DNA from: Nephrocerus scutellatus | Lineage: Eukaryota > Arthropoda > Insecta > Diptera > Pipunculidae | Reading direction: 5' to 3' | Length of the DNA: 64,000 nt | Assembly: GCA_947095585.1 (NCBI GenBank) | Contig: OX352765.1 | Location: 60,319,623-60,383,622, forward strand | In this document: in pieces, positions 54,896 through 64,000 of the stretch | Position numbering within the stretch: the stretch's first letter is position 1 | Layout: the number at the start of each line of letters is the position of its first letter | Notes under the pieces: model-generated | The model's input: the letters and a program-made list of their open reading frames with translations, nothing else | The model's database searches: none | What the model was told of the DNA's origin: nothing | Program-made: the position numbers and the translations under genes

Positions 54896-55215
54896 CCAAC
54901 GTTGACTCGGTCCACTATCTTGTTGGCATGGTGCTCCGAGTGCGAATTGCATCATCACTAAAGACTGCATCCACGAACAGTTCACCGGCAGAAGAAAGCG
55001 GATTGGTAGAATCTCGTCCGCAAATTCGAACAGTAAAGAACGATACGAACGAACCACGGGGGAGTTCTTAAAAAAGGGTTCGTGGTATGACGCAATATAC
55101 ACAGTGTTTCACATCGATCTCAAAGACATCTGAAGAGCACTTTCATTAGTTGCTAAATGACCAGGTATCTGAAGAATGGGAGGCTTCACCACGGCCACAC
55201 TAAGCAGCCGCCACT
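54895..55215 (+). pseudogene. LINE fragment homologous to the start of the 2872/5417 duplication
   Basis: 'gttcttaaaaaagggttcgtggtatgacgcaatatac' and 'gagcactttcattagttgctaaatgaccaggtatctgaagaatgggaggcttcacca' line up with 2960-3100 (and 5520-5650) at about 65-70% identity by eye. It is degraded. A frame reading 'GEFLKKGSWYDAIY' suggests the region between endonuclease and RT. Confidence 0.5.
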
Positions 55216-55224
55216 TAAAAAAAA

Positions 55225-55400
55225 TCTTGCGTCCATTCCCTTTTGCACATAAATGGAAGGGATCTAAAATTTTCTATGAAAGTTATTACTCTTGGAGTTT
55301 AGAGATTCGCGAGAGGTGAGACCATGAAAAAGATTTTAGTGTTTTTCTGGAATTCGAACTTGTAATCAAACGCACTAAGTAATAGATCCGCGGACGAAGT
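55225..55400 (-). mobile_element. tRNA-derived SINE (family 1), reverse and decayed
   Basis: The minus strand shows a B-box-like 'GTTCGAATTCC' (about 55352-55362) and body blocks 'ttttcatggtctcacctctcgcgaa' and 'gggaatggacgcaag'. It is the most diverged family-1 copy in the window. Confidence 0.5.
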
Positions 55401-55654
55401 AAGCAAACAGATGGTTAGGTAAGGTTAATTTGTTGTGGCTGTCGCCAGGAAGCCGACCTACTTAGACCAATATATGGTCCATTGTGATGCCACATGGATC
55501 GAGAGGATTTCTCGTCCTACTCATTGCACCAATTGGAGCTTCATATTCGACAACCTCCTTACCTTCTGAAGGCACGCAAAAAATATTTGCAGTAAGTGAG
55601 CAGTCGTAATAGGGTTCTAAGAGCCCTAGCCGGAACCGCATAGGGTAAGGACAC

Positions 55655-55960
55655 AAGAGTCCTTGTGATGACGTATAAAGCTATTGGCCGCTCTATTATT
55701 AACTACGCCGCCACCATCTGGACGTCATTTTTAAGTGACGCTCAATGGAATAATTTCCAGTACAGACAAAAAACAGCCCTTCGCATCGCAACTGGGTGCC
55801 ACTCCATACCTTACCTAACCCCAATCGTCTTCATGAGGAACGTCCATGCTACCCGTCAGGCAACACAATGAACTGCTGTCAAAGCATTCCCGAACACCCA
55901 GTTCACGACATCACTGTCAGTGAGATGCCTCCACGGGGGAGCAAAGGGCTTCTACAAACG
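55655..55960 (+). pseudogene. Jockey-like LINE C-terminal fragment
   Basis: 'TYKAIGRSIINYAATIWTSFLSDAQWNNFQYRQKTALRIATGC' is the characteristic post-RT region of Jockey-type elements ('YKA.GRS..NYA.P.W.P..S...W..LQ..QN.ALR..TGC'). It then degrades ('VKAFPNTQF'). Confidence 0.7.
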
Positions 55961-57151
55961 CCCGCCAACGAACTCGATTTATCGCCTGAGGTTTCAAGAG
56001 ACTCCACTCGGTCCCCTGGGATCTTGCTTGGACTTGGAGGCGCGTCGCAATTGACTCTGTGACTTTCAACGTTTCGCAGTACTGAGAGAACGTTAGATCT
56101 GAAGATCGTTAGCTTCAGATTCCGGGATATTTGCGAGGAGTTCCAGATATTATTTAGCATAATATAGGAGTGTTGCGCCTTGTTTACACGAGAGCACACA
56201 TCCGAGTCAGCACCACCATTTTTTGACATCCAGCTGCCCAAATAACAAAACTTATCGACTTCCTCTATCTGATGTCCGTCAATCGAGAGATCACATGTTC
56301 CACTAGCGTTAACGCGAAGTAGTTTGGTTTTTGACACGTTAATTTTTAAACCCACTTTGTTAGCGTGGAGTTCGAGTGAGTTTAATTTTCCAATTAACAA
56401 TTTACTATTTTCATCACCCAGTCGATGACAATTGTGAAAAGCGATGGTGAGATGGTGTAACCTTGCTTGACTCCCGAGTAGATGTTGAAAGGTGAGCCAA
56501 GATGACCGTTATGAATGAAGCGGCATGTTAAGTCGCGGTACAGCTCCTTAATGATGTTTATGCGTTTTTCCGGAACACCATAGCTAGACAAAATCTGCTA
56601 TCAAAAGCGCGTTTGAAATCTACAAAAACCATATACAGAGGAGAGCGATACTCAACTGATTGTTCAATGATTATACGCAGGGTGTTAATTTGATCAGTAC
56701 AAGAACGGTCTGGGCGAAATCCAGCTTGTTCATTTTTCAAAATTTGCTCTTACGCATTCCGTAAGCGCCTAGCTATTATAGATGAGATCACATTGTTTAT
56801 GATGTTTAGCAGGGTAATTCCTCTCCAGTTTTCGCAATTGCTCAAATCACCTTTCTTGGGGAGTTTGACTATTAAGCCTTCTTTTAACGACGATGGAATG
56901 GATTCAGATTCCCAGATATCTTGATATATCGCATGCAATGTTCGCGTAGTTAACTCGACGTCGGCTTGAAGGAGTATTGCGTAGATGTTGTCATTGCCTG
57001 CTGCTTTACCTGATTGCAGTGAACGAATTGTTGTCCTTAACTCATTTAACGAAGGAGTAGCGACGCTGATGTTAGGTAGAGTAGAGCAGCCGACGTCTAC
57101 AGCGACCATCACCTCGTGGTTGGCAGTGTGCGATTGAAGCTCGCGGTCCAC
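55890..57151 (-). pseudogene. RTE-type LINE reverse transcriptase, broken
   Basis: Minus strand from 57151: 'LNELRTTIRSLQSGKAAGNDNIYAILLQ', 'IPSSLKEGLIVKLPKKGDLSNCENWRGITLLN', 'NEQAGFRPDRSCTDQINTLRIIIEQSVEYRSPLYMVFVDFKRAFDS', 'SGVKQGYTISPSLFTIVIDWVM' and 'ANKVGLKINVSKTKLLRVNA', 'VDKFCYLGSWMSKNGG'. The motif order is that of an RTE RT. The YADD block is deleted between 'DWVMK' and 'GKLNSLELHANK'. Frameshifts near 56745, 56580 and 56400. The 5' part of the element lies on the other strand at 57160-57640. Confidence 0.82.
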
Positions 57152-57159
57152 TCATCCAC

Positions 57160-57620
57160 ACGAATTCAAACAACGAACAGTCTCTCTCTGAGAAACAGCC
57201 CCAATCCCTAGAGTCTAAATGGGAGAAAGCAGTAAATGCGTATACGGAAGCAGCCTCAACCATTTTAGGTTGTCCCGACAAAACTAGAAAAGAATGGATA
57301 TCAAATAGCACATGGGACACGTGAACGCCAATCCATCAAAGCAGAGCTAAACGCGGCCTCGGATGCCGAGCGAAGCGCATTACCGCGGAAGTATAGGGAT
57401 CTGGACCGGCAAGCTGGCCGTTCAGCTAGGAACAACAAACGAGCATGGCTAAGCGACATCGCAACACAAGCACAGCAAGCCGCCGATAGTAGACAATACA
57501 TCACAGTCTACCAACTCGCTCGTAAGCTCGCCAACAAGAAACACCACATCGACTACCCTGTTAAGGCAATAGACGGCTCGCTCTTTGATCCTTATAATGG
57601 ACAGAACATTTTAAGAATGT
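57160..57620 (+). pseudogene. RTE endonuclease-RT spacer, inverted relative to the RT
   Basis: A + strand frame gives 'ESKWEKAVNAYTEAASTILGC', 'QSIKAELNAASDAERSAL', 'KYRDLDRQAGRSARNNKRAWL' and 'QYITVYQLARKLANKK', then 'PVKAIDGSLFDP' and 'NGQNILRMF'. In an intact RTE this segment precedes the RT on the same strand. Here it points towards the opposite side, with a junction at about 57150. Confidence 0.7.
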
Positions 57621-57970
57621 TTTGAATTGTACTTCGCCAGGCACGTCCATCAACTCACATATGCACCCGAATAAGGCACCCATACTACCAACCACCTGTT
57701 CCACTGCCCACTTCATACAACGGATTTGGACGTTGCAGATCTGTGGACAACCCTGTTGGCGCGGCCTCTTTTCTTGGCCTGCCAACATAACTCGATGACT
57801 ATGCACGACCTTTTTCTATCTGCTTTGCTTGCCATTAGCCTTTAGTTAATTTAAGTACACTGCGAAATTAAATAGGTTTATTTGTACTGCGAATGAAAGT
57901 TTAATGTTTGGGGGGTTTCCTCTTGATCTCGTTTCAGGCCTGGAGTTGCTACAACAACAACAACCAAGGA
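57620..57970 (+). mobile_element. Jockey-like LINE 3' end with (CAA)n tail
   Basis: 'TNHLFHCPLHTTDLDVADLW' and 'ARPLFLACQHNS' read like the extreme C-terminus of Jockey-type ORF2. They are followed by a 3' UTR (57810-57965) and the tail 'ctacaacaacaacaacc'. The UTR recurs at 26110-26275. Confidence 0.65.
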
Positions 57971-57999
57971 CCTCTACGCATCGATCAGTATGGCAATAT

Positions 58000-58500
58000 G
58001 AGAAAGCCAATTGCGACGGCTTATTAAGTTCTTTGGGCGCATTTGCTGGTCGCTATTATCGCGTGATATGATGATGCGATTAATAATATTCTTATTGGTA
58101 TTAGAGACTTTATCTCTTTCAGGAGCAAGGAAAGATGGATGGTATGATTCAAGCTGCAGAGCGGCCTCTAGGATTAGAGTGGTATGCTTTCGGTTCGAGC
58201 ATATGGTGCCAAGCGTTGGAACTCATGGTAAACCGGAGCAAGGCCATACTGATTTCTTTCACCTATTGCAGGAAGCTGAGGCGTGAGCACCCATTTACCT
58301 TCAATGGTGAAAATATTGCTATTAGCAATGAGGTCAAATACATTAAACTGATATTTGACCGTAACCTGTTACGGAACAAACACCAACATGCAGTACATCA
58401 AAGTAGGTAATAAGATCAATAATAATCGACTGGATATACGCTATGATAGTTATTCCAATGATAACCTACAGAGCAGTAGGATGTCCGGACAGTACCAAGG
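58000..58500 (+). pseudogene. I/Loa-like LINE RT C-terminal fragment
   Basis: The frame reads 'WCQALELMVNRSKAILISF', 'PFTFNGENIAISNEVKYIKLIFDRNLL'. This corresponds to the 'NP.K.ELVLFTRKYKIP' and 'VKYLGLILD' segment of I-group RTs. The equivalent section of the 4130-8490 copies is at about 4455-4570. No RNase H remains. Confidence 0.55.
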
Positions 58501-58808
58501 TAAGTATAGAGACTGACCTGGGTTTAAATAACGGGTGAACCACCTACCCCACGTTTGTGCGAAAGCTTGAATTTAAGAAAAATGTTAAGTCAGAATGAGC
58601 GCCACCAAATTATTTAGGTCCAAAACTGAATACCAAATACATCCGGGAGCCTGATGAATCAAAGAAACCATAAAGCACTGCTGCGGAAGTATATGGGCCA
58701 AGAACCATGTACTCTTAAGCAATGCGACAGTATCCGAGTATATTCCAAGGGCTTCGCGGTATTATTAGGCAATATAAAAATGGTGTCAAAATAGATTTTT
58801 AAAAATAC
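58500..58808. other. Donor side of the 35.7-kb intron
   Basis: Degraded sequence between the LINE fragment and the Vps13D donor. No ORF or repeat I can support. Confidence 0.45.
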
Positions 58809-58945
58809 CTTTTTCCAATGAAGTAATAGCGCTGGTAATTGCTTCTGGGCTGTTTGGTGGCCTCTTATTCATAGAATCTGGAGAAGACGGTGATGTTGGA
58901 GAACAAGGTTCGCTGTGTCTAAGGCTTCCCGAAACGCTATCCATT
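58809..58945 (-). CDS. Vps13D: Vps13D exon 4 of those visible
   Basis: 137 nt, entering in phase 2 (acceptor 'tattccttag') and leaving in phase 1 (donor G|GTATTT). Reads 'MDSVSGSLRHSEPCSPTSPSSPDS', a Ser/Pro-rich disordered loop, then 'EAITSAITSLEK'. It lies directly before the 35.7-kb intron. The ORF is open through the intron on its 5' side, so the exon could be missed when only ORFs are scanned. Confidence 0.82.
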
Positions 58946-59011
58946 CTAAGGAATACAAAATCATTTTTATACGTAATTGTAGTAAAAAATAAAATTATTG
59001 TTGAAACTAAC
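58946..59011 (-). other. 66-nt Vps13D intron without an in-frame stop
   Basis: Starts GTTAGT and ends CCTTAG. Its length is divisible by three and the frame is open, so retention would insert 22 hydrophobic residues ('LVSTIILFFTTITYKNDF...'). I call it an intron because of the good splice signals, the T-rich 3' part and the poor fit of the encoded residues with a VPS13 rod. Confidence 0.75.
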
Positions 59012-60036
59012 CCAACATGCCGATGACTAGCAATTAATAACTCAAAATCAGGTCCAAAAGATTGAATAGCATCTACAAGCAAGAGCCCATGGACAGACAT
59101 AGATATATAAGTTTCCTCTAGACTTCTGCTAAAACCAGCTCGAGCCCCAGTTATTTGTAGTTCAGCTATACTTCTTTCACGTGATTGAACTTCCAAACAC
59201 ATTTGATCAATTACAAATTGAAGTACAACTAAATTAGAATGCCGAATAGTTTGAGGAAGATTTTCATCGCTTTTTGCATATTCTTCGCCCAATTTAAAGA
59301 ACAATGAGTTACTGAGAAATTGATCAGCTGGAGTATTCGTAAAAGACGGTAAAGTAGCCGTAGCAGATTTTCCCGCTGATATAATCGATAGGATATTAAA
59401 AACTGAAGATATTTTCTGCTCATTTACATGAGCCACAAGTTTCGGAAGTGTTCCGAACAGTGTTAATGATGGATACTCCGGATCAGCTGTGTGAACAACT
59501 CGCCTTTTAAGCTGCAATGCTATGCTAAATCGATCCAATAAATGGAATACTGAAGATCCCTTTGAACTTGCGAAACCCCAGCGTTCTGTATTTTCACAAA
59601 CTAATACTTGTAGATCAGTTAAATCAATTGTATATTTGTCATAAATTTTATCGTGAAATGCACTTTCCAGTCCGTTATCTTCGTTAATTAAAATTTCTGA
59701 CATTTCTGGAGCAGCCGAACAGAGTGTAGGTGATTCAGATAAGCTGTTCTCAGAACCAGGAGGTGTTGAGCATGGTGTCATAAAAGCTTCGTCTTCTTCA
59801 CTATCCCTGCTTCTATTAAACGTATTTTTAAAGAGAACTTCCGAATCCCTGTAAACCTTCTCGGAGTTTGACAATTGTCGAATTTGTTTGACACGACTAT
59901 CAGTAGCGTTTTTCAATAACTTAAATCTTCCAAAATCTACGAGGACAATATTTGTGTTTTCATTGCTAAAATTTTCCACGAATATTATTTGCGGAGCTGA
60001 TATATTAATTTCCAAAGACCAAGACTTTCGCTGACC
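59012..60036 (-). CDS. Vps13D: Vps13D exon 3 of those visible (rod region, candidate VAP-binding motif)
   Basis: 1025 nt, entering in phase 0 (acceptor 'tctaactag') and leaving in phase 2. Reads 'GQRKSWSLEINISAPQIIFVEN' then 'IVLVDFGRFKL', the VPS13 'S..L...I.AP.I..P......LV.D.G' signature. An acidic-aromatic segment 'SEEDEAFMTPC' lies at about 59770-59800. Later come 'KYTIDLTDLQVLVCENTERW' and 'ELQITGARAGFSRS', further rod strands. Confidence 0.95.
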
Positions 60037-60103
60037 CTAGTTAGAATACACAACTTTGATTAAAGTTTGATATAATGTATGACAGATTTAAATATATACT
60101 AAC

Positions 60104-61279
60104 CAAATCACCATCAATAATACTTTTCCAGTTGTTTAAAAACTTAAGTTTTGAACTGTATTTTATATTATTTTTTGCGTTTATATTTTGCAGCGGATTT
60201 GTAAAAAAGTCAGTTAACCACTTAAAAGCATTTAAGTTGTATACAATATCTAGACTTCTTGTTTTTACAAATAGTCGAAAATCGGTGTTAAAACTTAGAG
60301 GTTTCTTTTCATATTGAAGTTGAAACCATGGTTCCTCTGATACTTTTAATGTGTTGGCATCAGATTGAGGTAAAGAATCAAAACCAGATGCATGGACTCC
60401 TGTTGAAGTGTTTTTTTTTGTTTTATTAAAGAAACGACTGAATGTTAAAGGTATCGTTTGTGGTTGTTCCTTAGCTTGTGGTTTTATCAGATGTGGAAAT
60501 TCTGTATTCGCGGTAAACAGGTCTTTAACACAAACAGAACCAAGAGAAATACCAATAATATGTGAACCTGATCGTGGTCTTATCTCTACATTTAAATTTA
60601 AATTATCAAAATGCATTTCCATCATTGTAACAGCTTCAGCAGAAGTAAGATGTTCTGATAAAACAAAGAAACTACCACTTGCTAAAGCAAACTTAAATTT
60701 CCCAAAAACTGCATCTCTCTTCAAGAGCGAGTTATTTTCCACGGATCCCTCGAGAGCATTAAGTATATCATCCTCCAAGTTTTGTGTGTTTTCCTCATTT
60801 ATTTGAACTAAATTTTGTGTAGTCATTGTATCGTTTCCAGTTGACAAATTTTCATACCATCCCCACCAGTTTGGAAACCATTGAAACAGCATACTTTTGC
60901 CCTTATTTCCATTTTGAACTTGTAGATTTAAATCTGCCAAATGTAAATGTAGGAAACAAGCTTCACGTAAAGCACGCAGCTCGCAAACATTTCGTAATTT
61001 TTCCATATATAATTTAAATTGCTTATCATCAGACGACAAACTCTCATTAGGATTAACTAATAGCTTTTTATAAAGTTTTATATATCGAATGTTACATTTG
61101 ACTTTTTCCCATTTTTCTTTACTGGATTCGAGTTTGAAACCATGACATTTGATTGCGTAATGCCACCAAAGTCTGGAATTACCTGCGACAGGTTTTGTAG
61201 GACGATTTACCCGATATGAGCGCAATTTACTTATTGTTTGTAGTCCACTTATACAATCAACCATTTGAGTATACTGAAA
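60104..61279 (-). CDS. Vps13D: Vps13D exon 2 of those visible (chorein-rod)
   Basis: 392 codons, phase 0 at both ends, acceptor 'tttgtatttag', donor GTTAGT. 'RPTKPVAGNSRLWWHYAIKCHG' is the VPS13 signature 'RP......R.WW.YA.......'. Next come 'YIKLYKKLL' and 'LRALREACFLHLHLADLNLQV', then 'LNLNVEIRPRSGSHIIGISLGSVCVKDL' and 'YNLNAFKWLTDFFT'. Confidence 0.96.
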
Positions 61280-61335
61280 CTAAATACAAACGAAATTATA
61301 TTGTTGTGTATGGCAATTTAAGTATTTTATCTTAC

Positions 61336-62129
61336 ATCAGTTAGAGAAATGTTTAATTCCGTGACTGTTACCTCACAGGATAATCTGGGCCGTAATCTTG
61401 TCCTTAATGGAATTAGGCTTCTATCGTGCTTACATTGTGCTTGTGCACTTATAGGAATTATAATATACCGATGATGTTTACCAGAACATACTTTTTCCAT
61501 TTTTTGAACTAATGTACTAGATAACATACTGCTACACATGTTATCATTAGTCAGTCTATCCCAGTAAAAAGAAAACTCTTTTAATTCAACTAATTTGTAT
61601 GAAATGTCTTCGCTCAATGAATTTTTTGTTCCAGGTAACCAATTAGAGGTACAACTTTGTGCTGTTAAAGATTGAATTGTCATCCCTGAAGCAAGCCTGA
61701 AATTTGGGATAGTAATTGCATCCTCATATCGAATATGGACGTTATTTACTTTAAGTTCAAGATTTTCTACAATATTTGTAACAAGACCAGTGCCATAACT
61801 AAGCCAGCTGGAATATGAGGATGCATAGTACGAGCTCTCCATACTTCCGCCCTTAACAGCTCTCCACTTTGCTTCTGCATCTTCAAGTTGCGATAATTTG
61901 TACTCCAAATCTGTTTGCCTTTCTTTTTCGTCATCCCAGTCGTTTGAATTTTTTGGACCCACGACAACGAAAATTTTTTCAATTATTATGCACCAAGGTG
62001 CAGTTCTAAATTGTCTTACTGGAATTTGTAGTTTTATTTTACCTATCGTCCCACTTAAAACTTGCAAAGGAAGGCCAAAGTTTCGTAATGCATCCTTTCT
62101 TATTGGAACGTTTTCCAACTCAACTTCGC
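61336..62129 (-). CDS. Vps13D: Vps13D exon 1 of those visible (N-terminal chorein domain)
   Basis: 794 nt, entering in phase 1 (acceptor 'actattttttag') and leaving in phase 0 (donor GTAAGA). It opens 'GEVELENVPIRKDALRNFGLPLQVLSGTIGKIKLQIPV' and continues 'APWCIIIEKIFVVVGP', the chorein-N core in which the hydrophobic groove begins. 'NVHIRYED' is the diagnostic chorein motif. The internal ATG at 62118 is not the true start: about 33 N-terminal residues (the amphipathic first helix) must be coded in an earlier exon to the right. Confidence 0.96.
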
Positions 62130-62130
62130 C

Positions 62131-62440
62131 TAAAAAATAGTGAAGATAGATAGATAGTTTCTTTATTTATAGCAAAAACCGTTATAATAATTTGGTTTCA
62201 GTCGGTACAGAGATTTGTTATGATTTTAACTTACTTCTGGAAAAGTATTTAATTATTATAAAAACTTAATATACCTTCAATTCGATTTTGAAACTTATTA
62301 ACTATTAAAATAAATCAAAAGATATAAACGAGCTGAAGAAAAACAAAATTTTTCAGAGTAAAAAGAATTAAAAATTAAAAATAAATAAAAAATAAATAAT
62401 GAAAAATGCATGCAAGTAAACTATTTATCAAGGGATTCTC
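62131..62440 (-). other. First visible Vps13D intron, nothing recognised
   Basis: AT-rich intronic sequence right of the chorein exon. No start-codon exon, no repeat identified. Confidence 0.45.
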
Positions 62441-63480
62441 TGTTATTTGGCAGTTTATGAAAAACTTCCGCTTTGAAGATAATAATTTATTTTTAATATA
62501 CTCAATTTTGGCTTTTTCGTGCATAATGCCAAGGCAAGTCTAAGCACATTTTTAACAGCTTATTTTGTGCAATTTGTAATTTTTTTGAATGTGATGAAGC
62601 ACAGTCTCCCCAAGCTGGAGAGCCGTATAAGTATATTGCTTGGAAAATTACTTTGGAAATAATGATCTTGTTTTTTGGACGTGTTTACGGATTCTAAAGA
62701 TCTGGTGGGTTGTAGAGTGGTTGCGTCTGAACCCGAATTGTTCTAACGGAAGAATGTTTTTGGACTCCAGTTCAATCAGTACCAGTTTTTAAAAAAAAAA
62801 TTCAAAAACCTTACTCAAGCTACTTAGTAAATTTATGGGCCTATAGCTACTGATAGATGATAGTGATTTTCCAGGTTTTAAAATTGGCACAACTTTAGCT
62901 TTTTTCCATAAATCAGGAAAATTTGAGACATGCGTTAAAAATTAACGTAATAAACACGTATCCGTGTACCGGTAAATTTTTTAAATAAAGATTTTTGATA
63001 CCGTCAAAACCAGTCGATTTCCTAACTTTCAGGGTTTTGATAATTATCTTGACATCGTCAGTGTGAACGCGTTCACTAGTTGGGCACAATGTGTCACCAT
63101 TTAAGAATGTGTCGACGGTACTACTGACGGCTTGATCATGCAATACGCCTCCCATGTTGCCTGTACTATCGTGATTTGCAGAAAATGGCTAGGCTAATAG
63201 GTTCGCTAATTCCTCGTTTGTAGTGGCAGTAATGTTATGGTTTGTCAAAGGTGGAAGATTTGAGTGTTTTTTCTTGACAAGTTTAACAATGTTCCAAAAT
63301 GGTTTTTCCCATGCTTGTCTAAACCTTTTAACTTTGTGCTCCAAGATAAGTTTCAAAATTTTAGAATTTTTTGTTTGACGCGATGGTTAAAATAATTCTT
63401 TTAAGTCATGGGAACTGGTTGCCTAGTTCTCTGCCAATTTCTTCTATGCAAATTTCTAATTTCAATGAAGTTTAAAGTTT
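62440..63480 (-). pseudogene. Jockey-clade LINE RT fragment, internally deleted
   Basis: Minus strand: 'DDVKIIIKTLKVRKSTGFDGIKNLYLKNLP', 'FNACLKFS', then 'FPDLWKKAKVVPILKPGK', 'SSYRPINLLSSLSKVFE' and 'LPLEQFGFR' (62730-63155). Left of this the sequence jumps to 'AIYLYGSPAWGDCASSH' and 'LQIAQNKLLKMCLDLPWH' (62520-62660). The catalytic RT half is thus missing. Confidence 0.75.
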
Positions 63481-63589
63481 GTTGTGGCAATTTTAAGCAG
63501 TTGTTATACGGGGAACAGATAAATCAACGCTTTTCAATATTAAGTCGTTAAGGAACTTTAAATGACTTTCGATTTGGTTAGTTTCTTGA

Positions 63590-64000
63590 ATGTTATCTTC
63601 TTCTTTTTGTCCTGTATCCCCTTGTGGGTCCTAGGGCCACTACTACGCCTACGCGCCATCGCGTGCGGTTCCTGGCAATAAGCTTCAGCTCTCTCCAACT
63701 CTTCCCCAATTGCCGTACCTCCTCTTCAACTGTTCTGCGCCATGTATTTCTCGGACGACCCGTTCTTCTACCATCCTGAGATAACGGGTTCCATTGCATT
63801 GCGTAGTTTGCTATGGAACTCTCGCCTTTTCGGAGTGTATGACCAATCCACTGCCATTTCCGTCGTTGGATGGTTGTGCCTATTGGTTCCTGACCCGTTC
63901 TCTGGTAAAGATGTTCGTTAGAGATACGATTAGGCCAGAAAACTCTTAAGATGTTCCGTAGGCACCTATTTACGAATGTTTGTAATTTTTTGTGATAGTA
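63590..64000 (-). pseudogene. LINE ORF2 C-terminal fragment (RTE-like)
   Basis: The minus strand reads 'RRKWQWIGHTLRKGESSIANYAMQWNP', 'GRRTGRPRNTWRRTVEEEVRQLGKSW' and 'IARNRTRWR', the conserved C-terminus of RTE-like LINE proteins. It enters from beyond the right edge of the window. Confidence 0.75.

Larger units (their letters stand above)
23070..58808 (-). other. 35.7-kb Vps13D intron packed with mobile elements
   Basis: Between the donor at 58808 (G|GTATTT) and the acceptor at 23070 there is one intron by phase continuity. It holds a strand-flipping low-complexity tract, three tandem composite repeats, two BEL/Pao elements, at least two gypsy elements, several LINEs, Helitron-like elements, SINEs and a pogo-like relic. 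Neighbouring introns are 53-83 nt, so its size is almost wholly acquired. I cannot exclude a small additional exon hidden inside. Confidence 0.8.
8696..62129 (-). other. Vps13D: Vps13D gene, 15 exons visible, 5' and 3' ends outside the window
   Basis: A single minus-strand reading frame can be followed through 15 exons: 61336-62129, 60104-61279, 59012-60036, 58809-58945, 22935-23069, 22237-22867, 22002-22175, 21510-21948, 20511-21450, 14731-14983, 14503-14647, 10918-14445, 10028-10240, 9076-9963 and 8696-9019. All junctions use GT-AG and the phases agree throughout, giving about 3600 codons. Orthologues are about 3900-4400 residues, so most of the protein is here. The UBA domain and lectin-like module separate VPS13D from VPS13A/B/C. 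Family role: bridge-like lipid transfer at ER contacts with mitochondria and peroxisomes, and mitochondrial clearance. The first exon (start codon) was searched for between 62130 and 64000 and not seen. C-terminal exons were not seen between 1 and 8695. Confidence 0.93.

Noticed and set aside
60075..60806. Plus-strand ORFs within the Vps13D chorein exons
   Set aside because: They are antisense shadows of a strongly conserved exon.

Overview
The window looks like genomic DNA of a cyclorrhaphan-type fly, or at least an insect. It is AT-rich, has many 53-83 nt introns, and is crowded with Jockey-, RTE- and I/Loa-type LINEs, BEL/Pao and Ty3/gypsy LTR elements, Helitron-like elements and tRNA-derived SINEs. 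The species was not determined.

The one host gene I can establish is Vps13D, on the minus strand. It enters at the right side (first visible exon 61336-62129) and leaves on the left (last visible exon 8696-9019). Fifteen exons can be read, all joined by consistent splice phases. They encode about 3600 residues: the N-terminal chorein region, the long lipid-channel rod, a UBA domain near 12780-12902, the VAB (Vps13 adaptor-binding) repeats, and a ricin-B-like lectin module with QxW motifs. The exon with the initiator methionine and the C-terminal exons (ATG2-C/PH-like part) were not found and should lie outside the window. Vps13D proteins are bridge-type lipid-transfer proteins at ER-mitochondria/peroxisome contacts.

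The introns hold nearly everything else. 1-8490 (downstream intron): a minisatellite, tRNA-derived SINE copies and a 2.6-kb tandem duplication of LINE sequence. 10241-10917: a short MITE-like inverted repeat. 14984-20510: Helitron-like elements, a collapsed gypsy relic, a second inverted-repeat element and one small unexplained ORF with a signal-peptide-like N-terminus. 23070-58808: one 35.7-kb intron. It starts with a 1.2-kb CAAGACCCC-type low-complexity tract whose strand sense flips. It then holds a SINE inserted in a LINE, and a tandem array of three copies of a composite unit (SINE tail, LINE, gypsy gag, gypsy pol, truncated BEL LTR). The last copy runs into a BEL/Pao element carrying a PHD finger, itself inserted in a gypsy element with a 6-bp target duplication. 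Further right are a Jockey element, a Helitron-like element, a 112-bp minisatellite, a second SINE type, a pogo/Tigger-like transposase relic, a second BEL/Pao element (48796-54384) with near-identical LTRs and a perfect 5-bp target duplication, and an RTE element broken by an inversion. 62131-64000 holds Jockey and LINE fragments.

I saw no clear new biological system. The most distinctive points are the tandem composite array, the three-level nested insertions, the strand-flipping low-complexity tract, the Helitron-like family, a frame-preserving 66-nt intron inside Vps13D, and a candidate phospho-FFAT motif. Exon borders come from reading splice consensus by eye and may be off by a base or two.
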